Assembly (NCBI GenBank): GCA_035297145.1
Contig: DATGZN010000019.1
Span: 1-64,000, forward strand
Direction of reading: 5' to 3'
Source of the DNA: QHXW01 sp035297145
GTDB taxonomy: Bacteria; Acidobacteriota; Terriglobia; Bryobacterales; Bryobacteraceae
DNA: 64,000 nt
Shown: positions 19,134 to 27,460 of the stretch, piece by piece
Layout of the letters: each line of letters opens with the position of its first letter
Numbering within the stretch: the stretch's first letter is position 1
The notes under the pieces: model-generated
The model's input: the letters and a program-made list of their open reading frames with translations, nothing else
Told to the model about the DNA's origin: nothing
The model's database searches: none
Translations under genes and position numbers: made by a program

Positions 19134-19736
19134 ATGCAGGACCAGACCAGCGAACAGGAACTGAAGGAAAGGTTGAGCCTCATCGAGAGCATGATCGCCG
19201 AGGGGCGCCGGCACACAGAGAGCTGGGGATGGACCTTCGTTCTGTGGGGCCTCGTTTACTATCTCGCCATTGCCTGGTCCGCGTGGGGTCAGCGCGTGTG
19301 GGCCTGGCCGGTCTCTATGTTGATCGGGGTCATTGTTACCGTTGTTGTTGCTTCTCTGAAGGGAGGCAATCAGCCGGAGACCACCCTGGGCCGGGCAGTC
19401 GGTTCTATCTGGATTGCTTTGGGAATTTCGATGTTTCTGCTCTTTCCAGCCCTCGGCCTGAGTGGAAGATTGACTGATCAGCATGTCTTTGTGGCCGTGA
19501 TAGCGGCATTACTTGGCATGGCCAACGGAGCCTCAGCCCTGATTCTTCGCTGGAAAGTTCAGCTTGCCTGCGCAGTCGTGTGGTGGGTGGCGGCTGTGGC
19601 TGCGTGCTTTGGCACCGACGCACAGGGCATGATCGTGTTTCTGGCCGCCATCTTTCTCTGCCAGATCGTGTTCGGTGTATACGGCATGATCGCCGATGCG
19701 CAGGAGCGCGGGCGGCGCGCTCCAATCCATGCCTGA
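19134..19736 (+). CDS. Multi-pass membrane protein in a regulator operon
   Basis: A 200-residue inner-membrane protein with an AAGGAG ribosome site upstream. After a charged N-terminal helix (LKERLSLIESMIAEGRR) come about six hydrophobic segments: WTFVLWGLVYYLAIAWS, WPVSMLIGVIVTVVVA, AVGSIWIALGISMFLLFP, VFVAVIAALLGMANG, VQLACAVVWWVAAVAACF, IVFLAAIFLCQIVFGVYG. It resembles uncharacterised membrane proteins that precede HTH_34-type winged-helix regulators in many bacteria. No transport or enzyme motif is seen. Its stop overlaps the next gene's start by 8 bases (ATGCCTGA), so the two are translationally coupled. A role as sensor or sequestering partner of the regulator is possible but unproven. 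Confidence 0.75.
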   Translation: MQDQTSEQELKERLSLIESMIAEGRRHTESWGWTFVLWGLVYYLAIAWSAWGQRVWAWPVSMLIGVIVTVVVASLKGGNQPETTLGRAVGSIWIALGISMFLLFPALGLSGRLTDQHVFVAVIAALLGMANGASALILRWKVQLACAVVWWVAAVAACFGTDAQGMIVFLAAIFLCQIVFGVYGMIADAQERGRRAPIHA

Positions 19737-20031
19737 TTTGCCGGAGCTCAACCCCGTGGTTCACGGCAGGCTGCGCCTGGCTCTGCTTTCGTTGCTCAGT
19801 GGTGTGGAAGAGGCTGAGTTTACGTGGCTCCGCGCCAAGACTGAAGCCACAGACGGCAACCTGGGCGCGCAACTGCTCAAGCTCGAAGAAGCCGGGTACC
19901 TGACTGTCAAAAAGAAGTTCGTGTTGCGCAAGCCGCAAACCCTCTATCGCATCACCGAAACCGGACGGCAAGCCCTTACCGAATACGTCCAGGCATTGAA
20001 ACAATTGCTTGGCCCAGCCATCGATGCGTAG
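19729..20031 (+). CDS. Winged-helix transcriptional regulator (HTH_34/MarR-like)
   Basis: A 100-residue single-domain regulator starting at MPDLPELNPVVHG; the 8-base overlap with the upstream membrane-protein gene fixes this start. It shows the compact winged helix of HTH_34 proteins: RLRLALLSLLSGVEEAEFTWLR (helices 1-2), TDGNLGAQLLKLEEAGYLTV (recognition helix and turn), a basic wing KKKFVLRKPQTLYRIT, and a C-terminal dimerisation helix (GRQALTEYVQALKQLL). There is no separate ligand domain. As the last gene of an operon whose promoter carries TACTCTA half-sites, it most likely represses its own operon. It converges with the radical SAM gene, whose stop is 10 bases away. Confidence 0.85.
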   Translation: MPDLPELNPVVHGRLRLALLSLLSGVEEAEFTWLRAKTEATDGNLGAQLLKLEEAGYLTVKKKFVLRKPQTLYRITETGRQALTEYVQALKQLLGPAIDA

Positions 20032-20040
20032 ACCGGAATG

Positions 20041-21636
20041 TCACGTTGTGCGCGACGGATCCTCGGCAAACGCCGGGCGGCCTTCGCGTCCCACGCCCGC
20101 GTCAAACTCCAGCCGAACGCCCTCGGCTGTTGATCCGCGCCAGTTCGTGAAGGATTCACGGATAAGGCCGATGATGTTATTGCGGTTTTCCAAAAGCACC
20201 TTCACCCAAGCTAATGCGCCTTTTTGAGGGAAGTAGATGCCGCGAAAACAGAGTCGCGCCACCAGGTGACTGATCTTGTAGGGCACCGGCGCATCCGCAA
20301 TCGATCCCATGGCTCTCTTGGTGGCGGCGGGGCTGTAGGAATTGGTCCAGGCGTATTGCACTTCGGTATGGACTTCGGGAATGGTCATCTTCAGAGGGGT
20401 GTGCGCCATATGGAATGGCGCAAAATCGAGCCAATGCGTGGGACGCGTAAGCCGCCCTTCTTTGGCGAGCCGAGTGTACAGAGGAGTTGATGGAAACGGC
20501 GTGATCTGCCCGAACACAGGCAGTCCAGGGGGCCACTCACGAATCTGGCTCAGGGTGCGTTCGGCGACGCCGGCCGTATCGTTATCGAGGCCAAAGATAA
20601 AGGAAGTAATCGCGTAAACATGGCGCCGGGCCAATCGCTCCAGCACGGGACGATACTCGTTTGGCTTATTGAAACTCTTGTTCACGTTCGCCAGGTTGGC
20701 CGGGTCCAGCGATTCCATGCCAATGAAGATCCACTTCCCGCCGGACTCCGCGATGAGGTCGACTAGCTCTTCGTCCCGCAGCAGGTTGGCACTGATCTGG
20801 GCGACCCAGGCGAGCTGCGCGCCGGCGGCGATGATGTCCCGAAGCAGCGATTTCGTGCGCTTGACGTTAATGGCGAAATTGTCGTCTACGAAGAAAACTG
20901 CCACTTTCCCGCGGTCCCGTCGCGCGCATGCTTTCAACCGCAACATCTCTTCCACCACGCTCTGGTTGGATCGAAAACGGATGGAGTCGCCGAAGAAGCC
21001 GGTCACGGTGCAAAACTCGCATCCATACGGGCACCCGCGCCCCGACTCGATGGGAATGAGGTGGAACTTCTCCCATTGGACGCCGAAATGTCTCATGATG
21101 GGGCGGAAGACCGCGGGAATTCGGTTGAACTGATCGAGATCGAGCGACTCCCACGGAATCTTCGGGTACTCTCCGAGATCGGGTTTGCGATCCTGGCCGA
21201 ACGCATCCACCGGCGCGTACACATCCTTCAATTGGCCGTGGGCCGCGTCGTTGACAATCTTCGGCCATGTCTCATCGGCTTCCCCGAGAGCCACGGCGTC
21301 GGCATGGCGAGGTCCGCCGCTACGCCCCAGCGCTTCGTCCGGCAACTCCGTGACGTGGGGTCCGCCCATCACCACTTTGACTCCGGCGGCGCGAAGGGCG
21401 TCTGCCGCCCGGTAAGCCCTCGCGATCATTCGCGTCATGGCGCCGATTCCGACCAGACCGATCTTCCGGTCCTTCACGAACTGGACGATCTCGGCGTCAT
21501 TCATCGGTTGCGCGTTGCCATCCAGGAGCAGGACTTCGTGGCCTGGAGGCGTACGAGCCTGAAGGAGGAACATCCATAGATGCGGCATGAAGTTGCCGGT
21601 CACGCCATTGTCCGGATTGTAAAGTAGGATTTTCAT
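20041..21636 (-). CDS. B12-binding-domain radical SAM protein
   Basis: A 531-residue cytoplasmic protein. Residues 1-140 form a Rossmann-like cobalamin-binding-type domain (MKILLYNPDNGVTG, IGLVGIGAMTRM, VVMGGPHVTELPDEAL) that lacks the DxHxxG base-off motif, as in many B12-radical SAM enzymes. The radical SAM cluster motif is CPYGCEFC (C202, C206, C209), followed by VFFVDDNFAIN, a WVAQISANLLRDEEL strand and WIFIGMESLD. The C-terminal part (about 400-531) resembles the DUF4070-like tail of hopanoid methylase-type and related enzymes. Known relatives methylate or rearrange lipids and secondary metabolites; no neighbouring biosynthetic genes narrow this down. Confidence 0.88.
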   Translation of the reverse strand: MKILLYNPDNGVTGNFMPHLWMFLLQARTPPGHEVLLLDGNAQPMNDAEIVQFVKDRKIGLVGIGAMTRMIARAYRAADALRAAGVKVVMGGPHVTELPDEALGRSGGPRHADAVALGEADETWPKIVNDAAHGQLKDVYAPVDAFGQDRKPDLGEYPKIPWESLDLDQFNRIPAVFRPIMRHFGVQWEKFHLIPIESGRGCPYGCEFCTVTGFFGDSIRFRSNQSVVEEMLRLKACARRDRGKVAVFFVDDNFAINVKRTKSLLRDIIAAGAQLAWVAQISANLLRDEELVDLIAESGGKWIFIGMESLDPANLANVNKSFNKPNEYRPVLERLARRHVYAITSFIFGLDNDTAGVAERTLSQIREWPPGLPVFGQITPFPSTPLYTRLAKEGRLTRPTHWLDFAPFHMAHTPLKMTIPEVHTEVQYAWTNSYSPAATKRAMGSIADAPVPYKISHLVARLCFRGIYFPQKGALAWVKVLLENRNNIIGLIRESFTNWRGSTAEGVRLEFDAGVGREGRPAFAEDPSRTT

Positions 21637-21961
21637 AATGTCGCTGGAACGGTAGTCGGCCCGATGAATCGAGCGCTCCAGCGACGGCAGAGCGGTCCGG
21701 CGTGTGGAGTGTACCAGACAACAATACTACCGTTTGGCCCAAGATGCTGGCCAGTTGTCGAAAAAAGGTGAGACGCGGGTGCCGCGAAAACCGGCCGGGC
21801 GTTTCCGATAACCCACCTTCCTGGCGCGATCCCCCCTTTCCGGGATGGGATGAAAAGGCCGGCCCGCAAGAGAATTTCCCCGCCATTACAGTTTTCGACG
21901 GCTTTTTCCGCCCTTGAAGATGAGGGCATCCGGCCTCAACTGTTCTTGGAGGAGAGAAACA
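21637..21961. other. Intergenic region between divergent genes
   Basis: About 325 bases between the radical SAM gene (minus) and the secreted-protein gene (plus). It must contain both promoters and is rich in short G/C inverted repeats (for example around 21864-21930), but I could not match it to a riboswitch or other RNA family. A TTG-initiated extension of the plus-strand gene at 21914 is possible but unlikely, given the ribosome site near 21950. Confidence 0.4.
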
Positions 21962-23431
21962 ATGATGACGGTCAAGCACACTCTGTTAATTGGCCTATTC
22001 CTGCTTTTGCCTGCGCAGCAGGTTGCCAGGGCACAACGGGTTCCCACCGGCATCTACGCTGTGGTTCCAGTGGAGAACGTTGTTGCGCCGCTGCAGACCG
22101 AGGGCCTGTCACGAAAGGCAGTGAACAGCCACCTCATCAGTTTTTACGGCGGATTGCTGAGCAATCCAGCGGTTTCTGGGCTAACCCTTCAGATTCATTG
22201 GGATACACTGAACCCGCACCCGCCTGCCCACGCCAACCCCTACTTCTGGGACTACGTGGACGATGCCTTTTCGTCGGTTCAATCCTGGAACAGCAACAAT
22301 CCGTCAGCGACTCCCAAGACGATCCAGCTTATCGTCACGCCGGGGTTTAACTCACCTCAGTGGATGCGGAATGAACTGACAAGCTGCGACGGACTGTTCT
22401 ATAGCCCACAAGTTCTTCCCGACGCCTCATGTGGGAAGGTGACTTTCTCGTACTTCAAAGAAGGAGGCGACAGCATGGAGCTTCCGCTGCCCTGGAACAC
22501 CACCTATCAGGCGGCTTGGATGACTTTCCTGCAAGCGCTCGCCGCACGGTATAACGGGAACCCGGCTTTCGTTTCCATCGCGGTGGCGGGGCCGACAGCC
22601 GCGTCGGCTGAAATGATTCTGCCCAGCGACTCCAGTGGTGGTCAACCGCAGTTCATGGCGTTTGGAGGCGCGGACATCATGCCCAGCGACATATGGAAGG
22701 CCCTGTTGCAACTTGAGTTTCCAGACAACCCGGCCTATTGGGGAACGGATCAAGCATTCATCGACGCATGGGACAACGCGATCGACATGTATGGCGAAGT
22801 TTTCAGCAACATAACATTGGTCGCCACCACCGGTAACGGCCTTCCGAAGTTCCCTTCGACCACCGGTCCGTTCCCTGCACCCACCGCGCCCATCGATTTC
22901 TCACCGGACTGCCTGCACGACGAAAACATGGATTGCCAGGCGGAGACGACCATTCTTTCGCACTTCGTGCAGCTCTCTGTAGGCGGAAGCAACGCCAAAG
23001 CCACCCAGACCAGCGGTTTGGAGGCCACGCGCCCCCCCGGCGACCTGGGCGAAGTTGGCGTAAAATACCTATCGCAACAAACCGCGGGTTCGTCACTGAC
23101 GTCACAAATCCTTGGCGGTGCGCAGGTCAACGCGCCCCTATCAACGGGCCAGGTGGCTGAGAAGGAGGGAGGTTCTCCCATAGTCGCGCAGGCGCTGTTC
23201 AACACGCTGCAGGACTTCTTCAACGGAACAAATGCCGCTGCTTTGTATTGCGAAACTTCCCCCGCTGCTCCGGCGCCCCTCAACTATTTGCAGATTTACT
23301 ACCAAGACATCCAGTTCGCGTCGAGCCATGGGCCGAAGTCAGTCACGGAAGGCTGCGCCACCGTCACGGTATCGCCTCAGGACGAATTGAACACGGCGAG
23401 CGGTCAGCTCTTTGAGATTGCAGAACCGTAG
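21962..23431 (+). CDS. Secreted hypothetical protein, possible glycosidase-like barrel
   Basis: A 489-residue exported protein; GGAGGAG stands before ATG-ATG at 21962, and the signal peptide is LLIGLFLLLPAQQVARAQ. Segments such as GLTLQIHWDTLNP, NPYFWDYVDDAF, IQLIVTPGFNSPQWM and WMTFLQALAARYNGNPAFVSIAVAGPT follow the strand-loop-helix rhythm of (beta/alpha)8 glycosidases of the GH-A (GH42/GH5-like) type. However, I do not find a convincing NE or second catalytic Glu: the fourth-strand position reads VAGPTAASAEM, with E at about 207 as a candidate. It may be a degenerate or non-catalytic barrel. Four or more Cys could form disulfides. No operon partners. Confidence 0.6.
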   Translation: MMTVKHTLLIGLFLLLPAQQVARAQRVPTGIYAVVPVENVVAPLQTEGLSRKAVNSHLISFYGGLLSNPAVSGLTLQIHWDTLNPHPPAHANPYFWDYVDDAFSSVQSWNSNNPSATPKTIQLIVTPGFNSPQWMRNELTSCDGLFYSPQVLPDASCGKVTFSYFKEGGDSMELPLPWNTTYQAAWMTFLQALAARYNGNPAFVSIAVAGPTAASAEMILPSDSSGGQPQFMAFGGADIMPSDIWKALLQLEFPDNPAYWGTDQAFIDAWDNAIDMYGEVFSNITLVATTGNGLPKFPSTTGPFPAPTAPIDFSPDCLHDENMDCQAETTILSHFVQLSVGGSNAKATQTSGLEATRPPGDLGEVGVKYLSQQTAGSSLTSQILGGAQVNAPLSTGQVAEKEGGSPIVAQALFNTLQDFFNGTNAAALYCETSPAAPAPLNYLQIYYQDIQFASSHGPKSVTEGCATVTVSPQDELNTASGQLFEIAEP

Positions 23432-23506
23432 TTGTCGATGTGTTGGCGTTATTCGCCGAGTATGTCTATAACTTGCGGATGAATCCGCTGAATAAGGAGC
23501 AAACCG

Positions 23507-23911
23507 ATGGAAAAACCTGGCGTCCGGCCGATTAGTCCCTCTCATGTCTTTGTCGAATCCCTGACCTGTTACCGCGGTTGGATCGGATCTGCATCTTATG
23601 TACCTGCGAAGCGCTTTATTCCGGCTATTTGGTCGGTTGAAGTGATTCGCCGACCTGATTCGCTGTCCGCCGGTCTCCGTGCCGCCAAGCTAGGCAAACC
23701 CTTTGCGAGCGTCCAGATTCAGATGCCTTCGGGCGACTTCGTTGCGCTGTACCAAGCAGAGGTCGGTGCGTTCGGGGCTGCCGTGTGGAGCGATCCGAAA
23801 CATCCCAAGCCCAGCGGGCACCTGGAAATGGTGACATACAATTGCGGGGAGGTTCTCGTCGCTAACTCAGGGGTCGCACCGTCGTACGAATGGTGGAAAC
23901 TCAACGCCTGA
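23507..23911 (+). CDS. Hypothetical protein
   Basis: A 134-residue protein with a good AAGGAG ribosome site 7 bases before its ATG. No signal peptide or membrane segment. It contains short aromatic-rich strands (YRGWIGSASYVPAKRF, IPAIWSVEVIRR), FASVQIQMPSGDFVALYQ, and ends SGVAPSYEWWKLNA. The pattern suggests a small beta-rich protein, but I do not recognise a family. Its codon use looks like that of its neighbours. It converges on the SDR gene with only 9 bases between stop codons. Confidence 0.6.
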   Translation: MEKPGVRPISPSHVFVESLTCYRGWIGSASYVPAKRFIPAIWSVEVIRRPDSLSAGLRAAKLGKPFASVQIQMPSGDFVALYQAEVGAFGAAVWSDPKHPKPSGHLEMVTYNCGEVLVANSGVAPSYEWWKLNA

Positions 23912-23920
23912 GCGATCGTG

Positions 23921-24688
23921 CTATCCTGCCGCGGCAGCCGCGATTCTATCGTTGAAGTTCTTGAAGAAGGCATCAAAGCCGCCGTTTGCCTCGGCAAAGC
24001 GCAACGGCTTCACCCGCTCCACACAGATTTCCGTGGTGTCGGGAGAGGTCTTGAGAATGCTCATGGTCTCGGCAATGAAATCCTTCAGCGGCATGGCGTT
24101 GGGATCGCTTGCCTGTCTTGATCCCATCAGTTCTGTCTGCACGTAAGGCGGGATGAGTTCGAGAACCTGCACGGAACTGTCCCTGAGCTGGTAGCGCAGC
24201 GATTGCGTGTACGAATGGATGGCCGCTTTGGTCGCGCAGTAGGTAGGCGTTGGCGCCATCGGCACGAACGCCAGGCCGGATGAGACAGTCATGATCGTAG
24301 CGCGTGGCTGTGACAGCAGCAGCGGAAGCAGCGCAGCGGTCATGCGGATTGGGCCAAGCAGATTGGTTATCACGATCGCTTCCGCGTCGGCAAGTTCGCC
24401 ACGCTTCAGATCCTCCGGGCGCATGATGCCGGCGTTGTGAATGACGGCGTTGAGGGCTGGGTAGTCCTTTGCCAACTGTGCCGCAAAGGTGCGGATGGCG
24501 TCTGGGTTCTCGATATCGAGGACCATGGATTTCATGCCGGGATTGGCGGCGGTCGATTCGTCGAGCAACTGCTTACGACGCCCGGCAATGATCACCTGGT
24601 TTCCGAGAGCATGGAAAGCTTCCGCCAGCCCTCGGCCGATGCCGGAGCCTCCACCCGTGATCAGGATTGTGTTGCCACTCATTTGCAT
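23921..24688 (-). CDS. SDR-family oxidoreductase (DltE-like)
   Basis: A 255-residue classical short-chain dehydrogenase/reductase. The nucleotide-binding motif is TGGGSGIGRGLA near residue 11, followed by a basic AGRR that favours NADP(H). NAGIM occurs near 88. The catalytic residues are a Ser in TVSSGLAF and the pair YCATKAA (YxxxK). The end (EICVERVKPLRFAEANGGFDAFF) matches the DltE/YciK-type SDR branch annotated as short-chain oxidoreductases of unknown substrate. Start MQM or MSG, 6 bases apart; neither is decided by a strong ribosome site. Confidence 0.88.
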   Translation of the reverse strand: MQMSGNTILITGGGSGIGRGLAEAFHALGNQVIIAGRRKQLLDESTAANPGMKSMVLDIENPDAIRTFAAQLAKDYPALNAVIHNAGIMRPEDLKRGELADAEAIVITNLLGPIRMTAALLPLLLSQPRATIMTVSSGLAFVPMAPTPTYCATKAAIHSYTQSLRYQLRDSSVQVLELIPPYVQTELMGSRQASDPNAMPLKDFIAETMSILKTSPDTTEICVERVKPLRFAEANGGFDAFFKNFNDRIAAAAAG

Positions 24689-24781
24689 ATAGTGCGCTCC
24701 ATCGTTCTATCGTAGGATGGACGCGAATCTGTTGGGAAGTGGGGATTAGTGGCCCAGTCACTTCGACAGCGCACGCCAGAA

Positions 24782-24840
24782 GGCGAGGCATGCCTCGCCC
24801 CTACATCCCATGCTTCGTAGGGGCCGGGCACGCCCGGCCC
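24782..24840. repeat. Pair of REP-like palindromes in opposite orientation
   Basis: GGCGAGGC-AT-GCCTCGCC (24782-24799, followed by CCTAC) is separated by about 20 bases from GGGCCGGGC-AC-GCCCGGCCC (24821-24840, preceded by CGTAG). The two hairpins face each other with CCTAC/GTAGG on their inner sides, a BIME-like arrangement. The first shares its arms with the palindrome at 2535-2555. It lies between the SDR and HicB-like genes. Confidence 0.7.
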
Positions 24841-24909
24841 GCCGCGACGAAATGACTGGGGCAGTTCACTAGGAAGGTCCGCTCCGGCGATAATGGACGC
24901 CAAACAGCG

Positions 24910-25134
24910 ATGGAAGTGATCAGCGTAGAATCAATTCCGATCGTCGTTGGACGCGAGGAAGACGGCCGCTGGTGGGCTGACATCGAGTCCATGCCGGGAG
25001 TGATGGCCTACGGTGACACGCGCGAGTCGGCGATTGCGGCTGTGCGTGCGCTGGCGTTGCGCGTTGCCGCAGATTGCATCGATCACGGTGAAGAAGTGCC
25101 TGCCGTGTTTGCGAAGCTGTTTTCAGTGGCATGA
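24910..25134 (+). CDS. HicB-like antitoxin (UPF0150 fold)
   Basis: A 74-residue protein of the HicB N-terminal type: a strand IPIVVGREEDGRWWADIES, then MPGVMAYGDTRESAIAAVRALALRV, the typical strand-strand-helix partial RNase H-like fold. It has no C-terminal DNA-binding domain, as in the short HicB class. HicB proteins bind and silence HicA mRNA-cleaving toxins; the partner usually overlaps or abuts. Here the next frame starts by a 4-base ATGA overlap, but that reading frame is broken (next entry), so this may be an orphan antitoxin. Confidence 0.75.
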   Translation: MEVISVESIPIVVGREEDGRWWADIESMPGVMAYGDTRESAIAAVRALALRVAADCIDHGEEVPAVFAKLFSVA

Positions 25135-25259
25135 GCCGCTGGCGATGGGTGAAGGCAGAAAAAAGCGATTCCTCGGATAGGGCGTTTTTCCTCCAAGTGC
25201 CCGCTCCACTTCCCACAACGCCGCACACAGCGAAATACGCTAGAATCTCAAATCGATGA
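25131..25259 (+). pseudogene. Possible decayed hicA toxin remnant
   Basis: An ATG overlaps the HicB-like stop by 4 bases, the usual hicB-hicA coupling. The frame begins MSRWRWVKAEK; a one-base frameshift after that Lys would continue as AIPRIGRF, giving a HicA-like opening (MSR..xVKAxKAIxxIxRxGF). The open frame ends after 42 codons, and the conserved HicA GSH motif is not seen. It could also be a chance frame. Confidence 0.35.
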
Positions 25260-26185
25260 GAGCGATTTGGCTTGGCAAATCTTTGAAGCTGGTCGGGGCT
25301 CTACTGGCCAGCCTTTTCCTGAATCTGCCGATCGATCTCTACAGAAACGGTCGAAACGACGTGATGGTTTTAGGTTCCGCGATCGCCATCCCTTTCGTCG
25401 GTGTTGGTGTTCTGGAGTTTCTACGTCACTCGGGCCGGCTTCGGAACTTTCTTGCACAGCGCAGCTTCGACGGGATGCTTGTCAGGACGTTCATGTGCAC
25501 CCTCCCTTCGTTTGTCGCAAATGTAATCGCTGCATTCTCGCCGACTCTGTATTCTGGTGGCCTCCAATATGGAATGTTGGTTGGTTTGCTTACGGTAGCT
25601 CCGTATGCGACTCTTGACCGCCCCCAAATCACGGATCTCCGATACTGGATGAAGAGCGGGGTTGCGATCGCAGTTGCCTTGGGAGGCCTCATTTACTTCT
25701 TGGGCGGCCGCTCGGCCGCTGCGCTCATCCACGCCTTGGGATCGGCCTTGGTCTATCTAGCGGGCCTTTGGCTGGGCCTCATGCTCGGGAACAACGTCAA
25801 CAAGTGGATCGTCGCCTTGCAGCCAACGTTCCAACTCCTGAGAGTAATGGGCACGACTCTGATGGCATTCGCTGTCGGCTACTTCGCGATTGTAACGGTC
25901 TTTTCGACGCTTTTTGCTGCCGTTTGGCGGCTCGCAGGGTCAGACTCGTTTGCGGGACTGCCAGCAAGTCCAGCCCTGCCGACGTTCATGTACTTCTCAT
26001 TGGTTACCGCGACGACAGTTGGATACGGCGATATTGTCCCAAAATCAGCGATCGCAAGATCACTGACAGGCCTCGAGGCGATAGTATCGCTTGCCTGGAC
26101 ACTTGTTGTATTTGCGGCGCTGTCCGTACGGTTTGCTGCCGCGGCGGTACACCCCAAGTCGCCTAACCGGGAGCCGCAGCAGTGA
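25256..26185 (+). CDS. Two-pore-helix potassium channel family protein
   Basis: A 309-residue membrane protein. The C-terminal third is an ion-channel pore module: a transmembrane helix (LMAFAVGYFAIVTVFSTLF), the pore loop FMYFSLVTATTVGYGDIVP with the K+ selectivity filter TVGYGD, and the inner helix LEAIVSLAWTLVVFAALSV. About five further hydrophobic segments precede it. There is no S4-like row of Arg, and no RCK/TrkA_N domain follows, so gating cannot be predicted. The ATG at 25256 lacks an obvious ribosome site and overlaps the end of the HicA-like remnant; a downstream start is possible. Confidence 0.85.
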   Translation: MRAIWLGKSLKLVGALLASLFLNLPIDLYRNGRNDVMVLGSAIAIPFVGVGVLEFLRHSGRLRNFLAQRSFDGMLVRTFMCTLPSFVANVIAAFSPTLYSGGLQYGMLVGLLTVAPYATLDRPQITDLRYWMKSGVAIAVALGGLIYFLGGRSAAALIHALGSALVYLAGLWLGLMLGNNVNKWIVALQPTFQLLRVMGTTLMAFAVGYFAIVTVFSTLFAAVWRLAGSDSFAGLPASPALPTFMYFSLVTATTVGYGDIVPKSAIARSLTGLEAIVSLAWTLVVFAALSVRFAAAAVHPKSPNREPQQ

Positions 26186-26341
26186 CTGTTCAGAGTAACT
26201 TGCCCGAGTGAAGGTGCCGCGCCGCGTGCCCCAAGTCTGTTCGAGGAAGTTGCAATCCACTTGGACGCATACCCGACGGGTTGATGTGAACTGCTCAACG
26301 GTCATCCGACGGCATTAGTTCGGGATCAAGCCCCTGCCGTC

Positions 26342-27367
26342 CTACTTCTCGTGCCCCTGCTGGTAGTGCATTGCCAGCAGGTCCAGTCCGAAGTCGCCGT
26401 TGAAGTCGCGCCAGACGGAGTGGATGTGGTTGGCGTTGTTCTGGGTGTTGTCGTACTCAATCAGAAATGTCGGCGACTGGATGCGGTAGTAGTGCGGGCC
26501 GCCGCGCTCTTCCACGCCCGCCCAGGCGAAGGACAGGTTCGTGCCAGCTTGCTTGACATGCTCCATGCGGGTTTGCGCGAGCTGCTCGGGCACGTTTTCG
26601 GCATAGTCGGAGAGCAGCGTCAGTAGCAGGTCGAACTGCTTCTTGGTCATCTTCGCGGCGGAGAGGCCCGAGGGCTGCCCTTCGAGCGCGGCTTTGCGCG
26701 AGGCCGCCGTGAGGATGTCCGGAAACGCCTTGTCGGTCACAATGGCGATTTTCTTCTGCTCCGGAGTCAGCGATTCGAGCAGGTCGCGTGCGAGATCCTC
26801 CTCGGCGGCCAGAATGCGTAATCCCTTGCGCGGGCCTTCGCGCACTTCGGCGGGATTGGAACCGAAGAAGCTGGGCGTATCGGCAATCTTGCCGTTGACG
26901 ACGGTGAAGTTCTGGCTGAGATGGTGGCCCTCGACGCGGTATCCCCAGGTGCCTGTGTCGGACGGCTCGCCGAAGACGCTGAAGTAGTATTTCTGCGGAT
27001 TGCGGTAATTGGGGTCGGCGTTTTCCAGGATGCGCAGGACGTCCTCCAGGCTCATGATGCTGACAGCTTTGATGTAACCCTGCTGGCTGAGGCCGGCCGC
27101 CAGCAGCGCGTGCGCCAGCGCCTTTTGTTGCGGCTGCATATCGAGCAGCGGGAGGCCTTTGCGCTCCTTCGGTATGAAATGCCAGTTCTGGCGCTCGTCG
27201 GCCTGGAACGGGAACGTGGCCTGGGCGCGCTGCTCGGGCGTCAGCGCCGCCAGAAAGTGCTGCGCGGCGAGCGTCATTACGGTAGAGGAATTCACGCGGT
27301 AGTAGGCGGCGGAAAGCAACATCGCTGCAATGGTCAACGCAACCAGGCGAACCAACCAATCTCTCAT
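26342..27367 (-). CDS. DUF3500 protein, exported or membrane-anchored
   Basis: A 341-residue protein; the start MRDWLVRLVALTIAAM follows an AGGAG site. Its N-terminal hydrophobic segment is a signal or anchor. The body matches DUF3500: FLAALTPEQRAQATFPF, ERQNWHFIPKERKGLPL, FSVFGEPSDTGTWGYRVEGHHLSQNF, GLRILAAEEDLARDLL, and the end GPHYYRIQSPTFLIEYDNTQ followed by HIHSVWRDFNGDFG. The conserved GWRVEGHHLS and HxHxVWRD motifs are the hallmarks of the family. Function is unknown; the many conserved His suggest a metal site. It is convergent with the K+ channel and transcribed in the same direction as the MocR regulator, 93 bases downstream of that gene. Confidence 0.83.
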   Translation of the reverse strand: MRDWLVRLVALTIAAMLLSAAYYRVNSSTVMTLAAQHFLAALTPEQRAQATFPFQADERQNWHFIPKERKGLPLLDMQPQQKALAHALLAAGLSQQGYIKAVSIMSLEDVLRILENADPNYRNPQKYYFSVFGEPSDTGTWGYRVEGHHLSQNFTVVNGKIADTPSFFGSNPAEVREGPRKGLRILAAEEDLARDLLESLTPEQKKIAIVTDKAFPDILTAASRKAALEGQPSGLSAAKMTKKQFDLLLTLLSDYAENVPEQLAQTRMEHVKQAGTNLSFAWAGVEERGGPHYYRIQSPTFLIEYDNTQNNANHIHSVWRDFNGDFGLDLLAMHYQQGHEK

Positions 27368-27460
27368 TTTCCCGCTCCTCGGTGGGATTAGCTTATCAGG
27401 TTTGAAAAGGCTGTTGAGAACCGCCATCCGGATTCTCGATGCACTTGGCCCGCACAGCGC

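Noticed and set aside
21637..21961. Riboswitch (cobalamin or c-di-GMP) before the radical SAM or secreted-protein gene
   Set aside because: No B12-box or GEMM core sequence could be matched on either strand.
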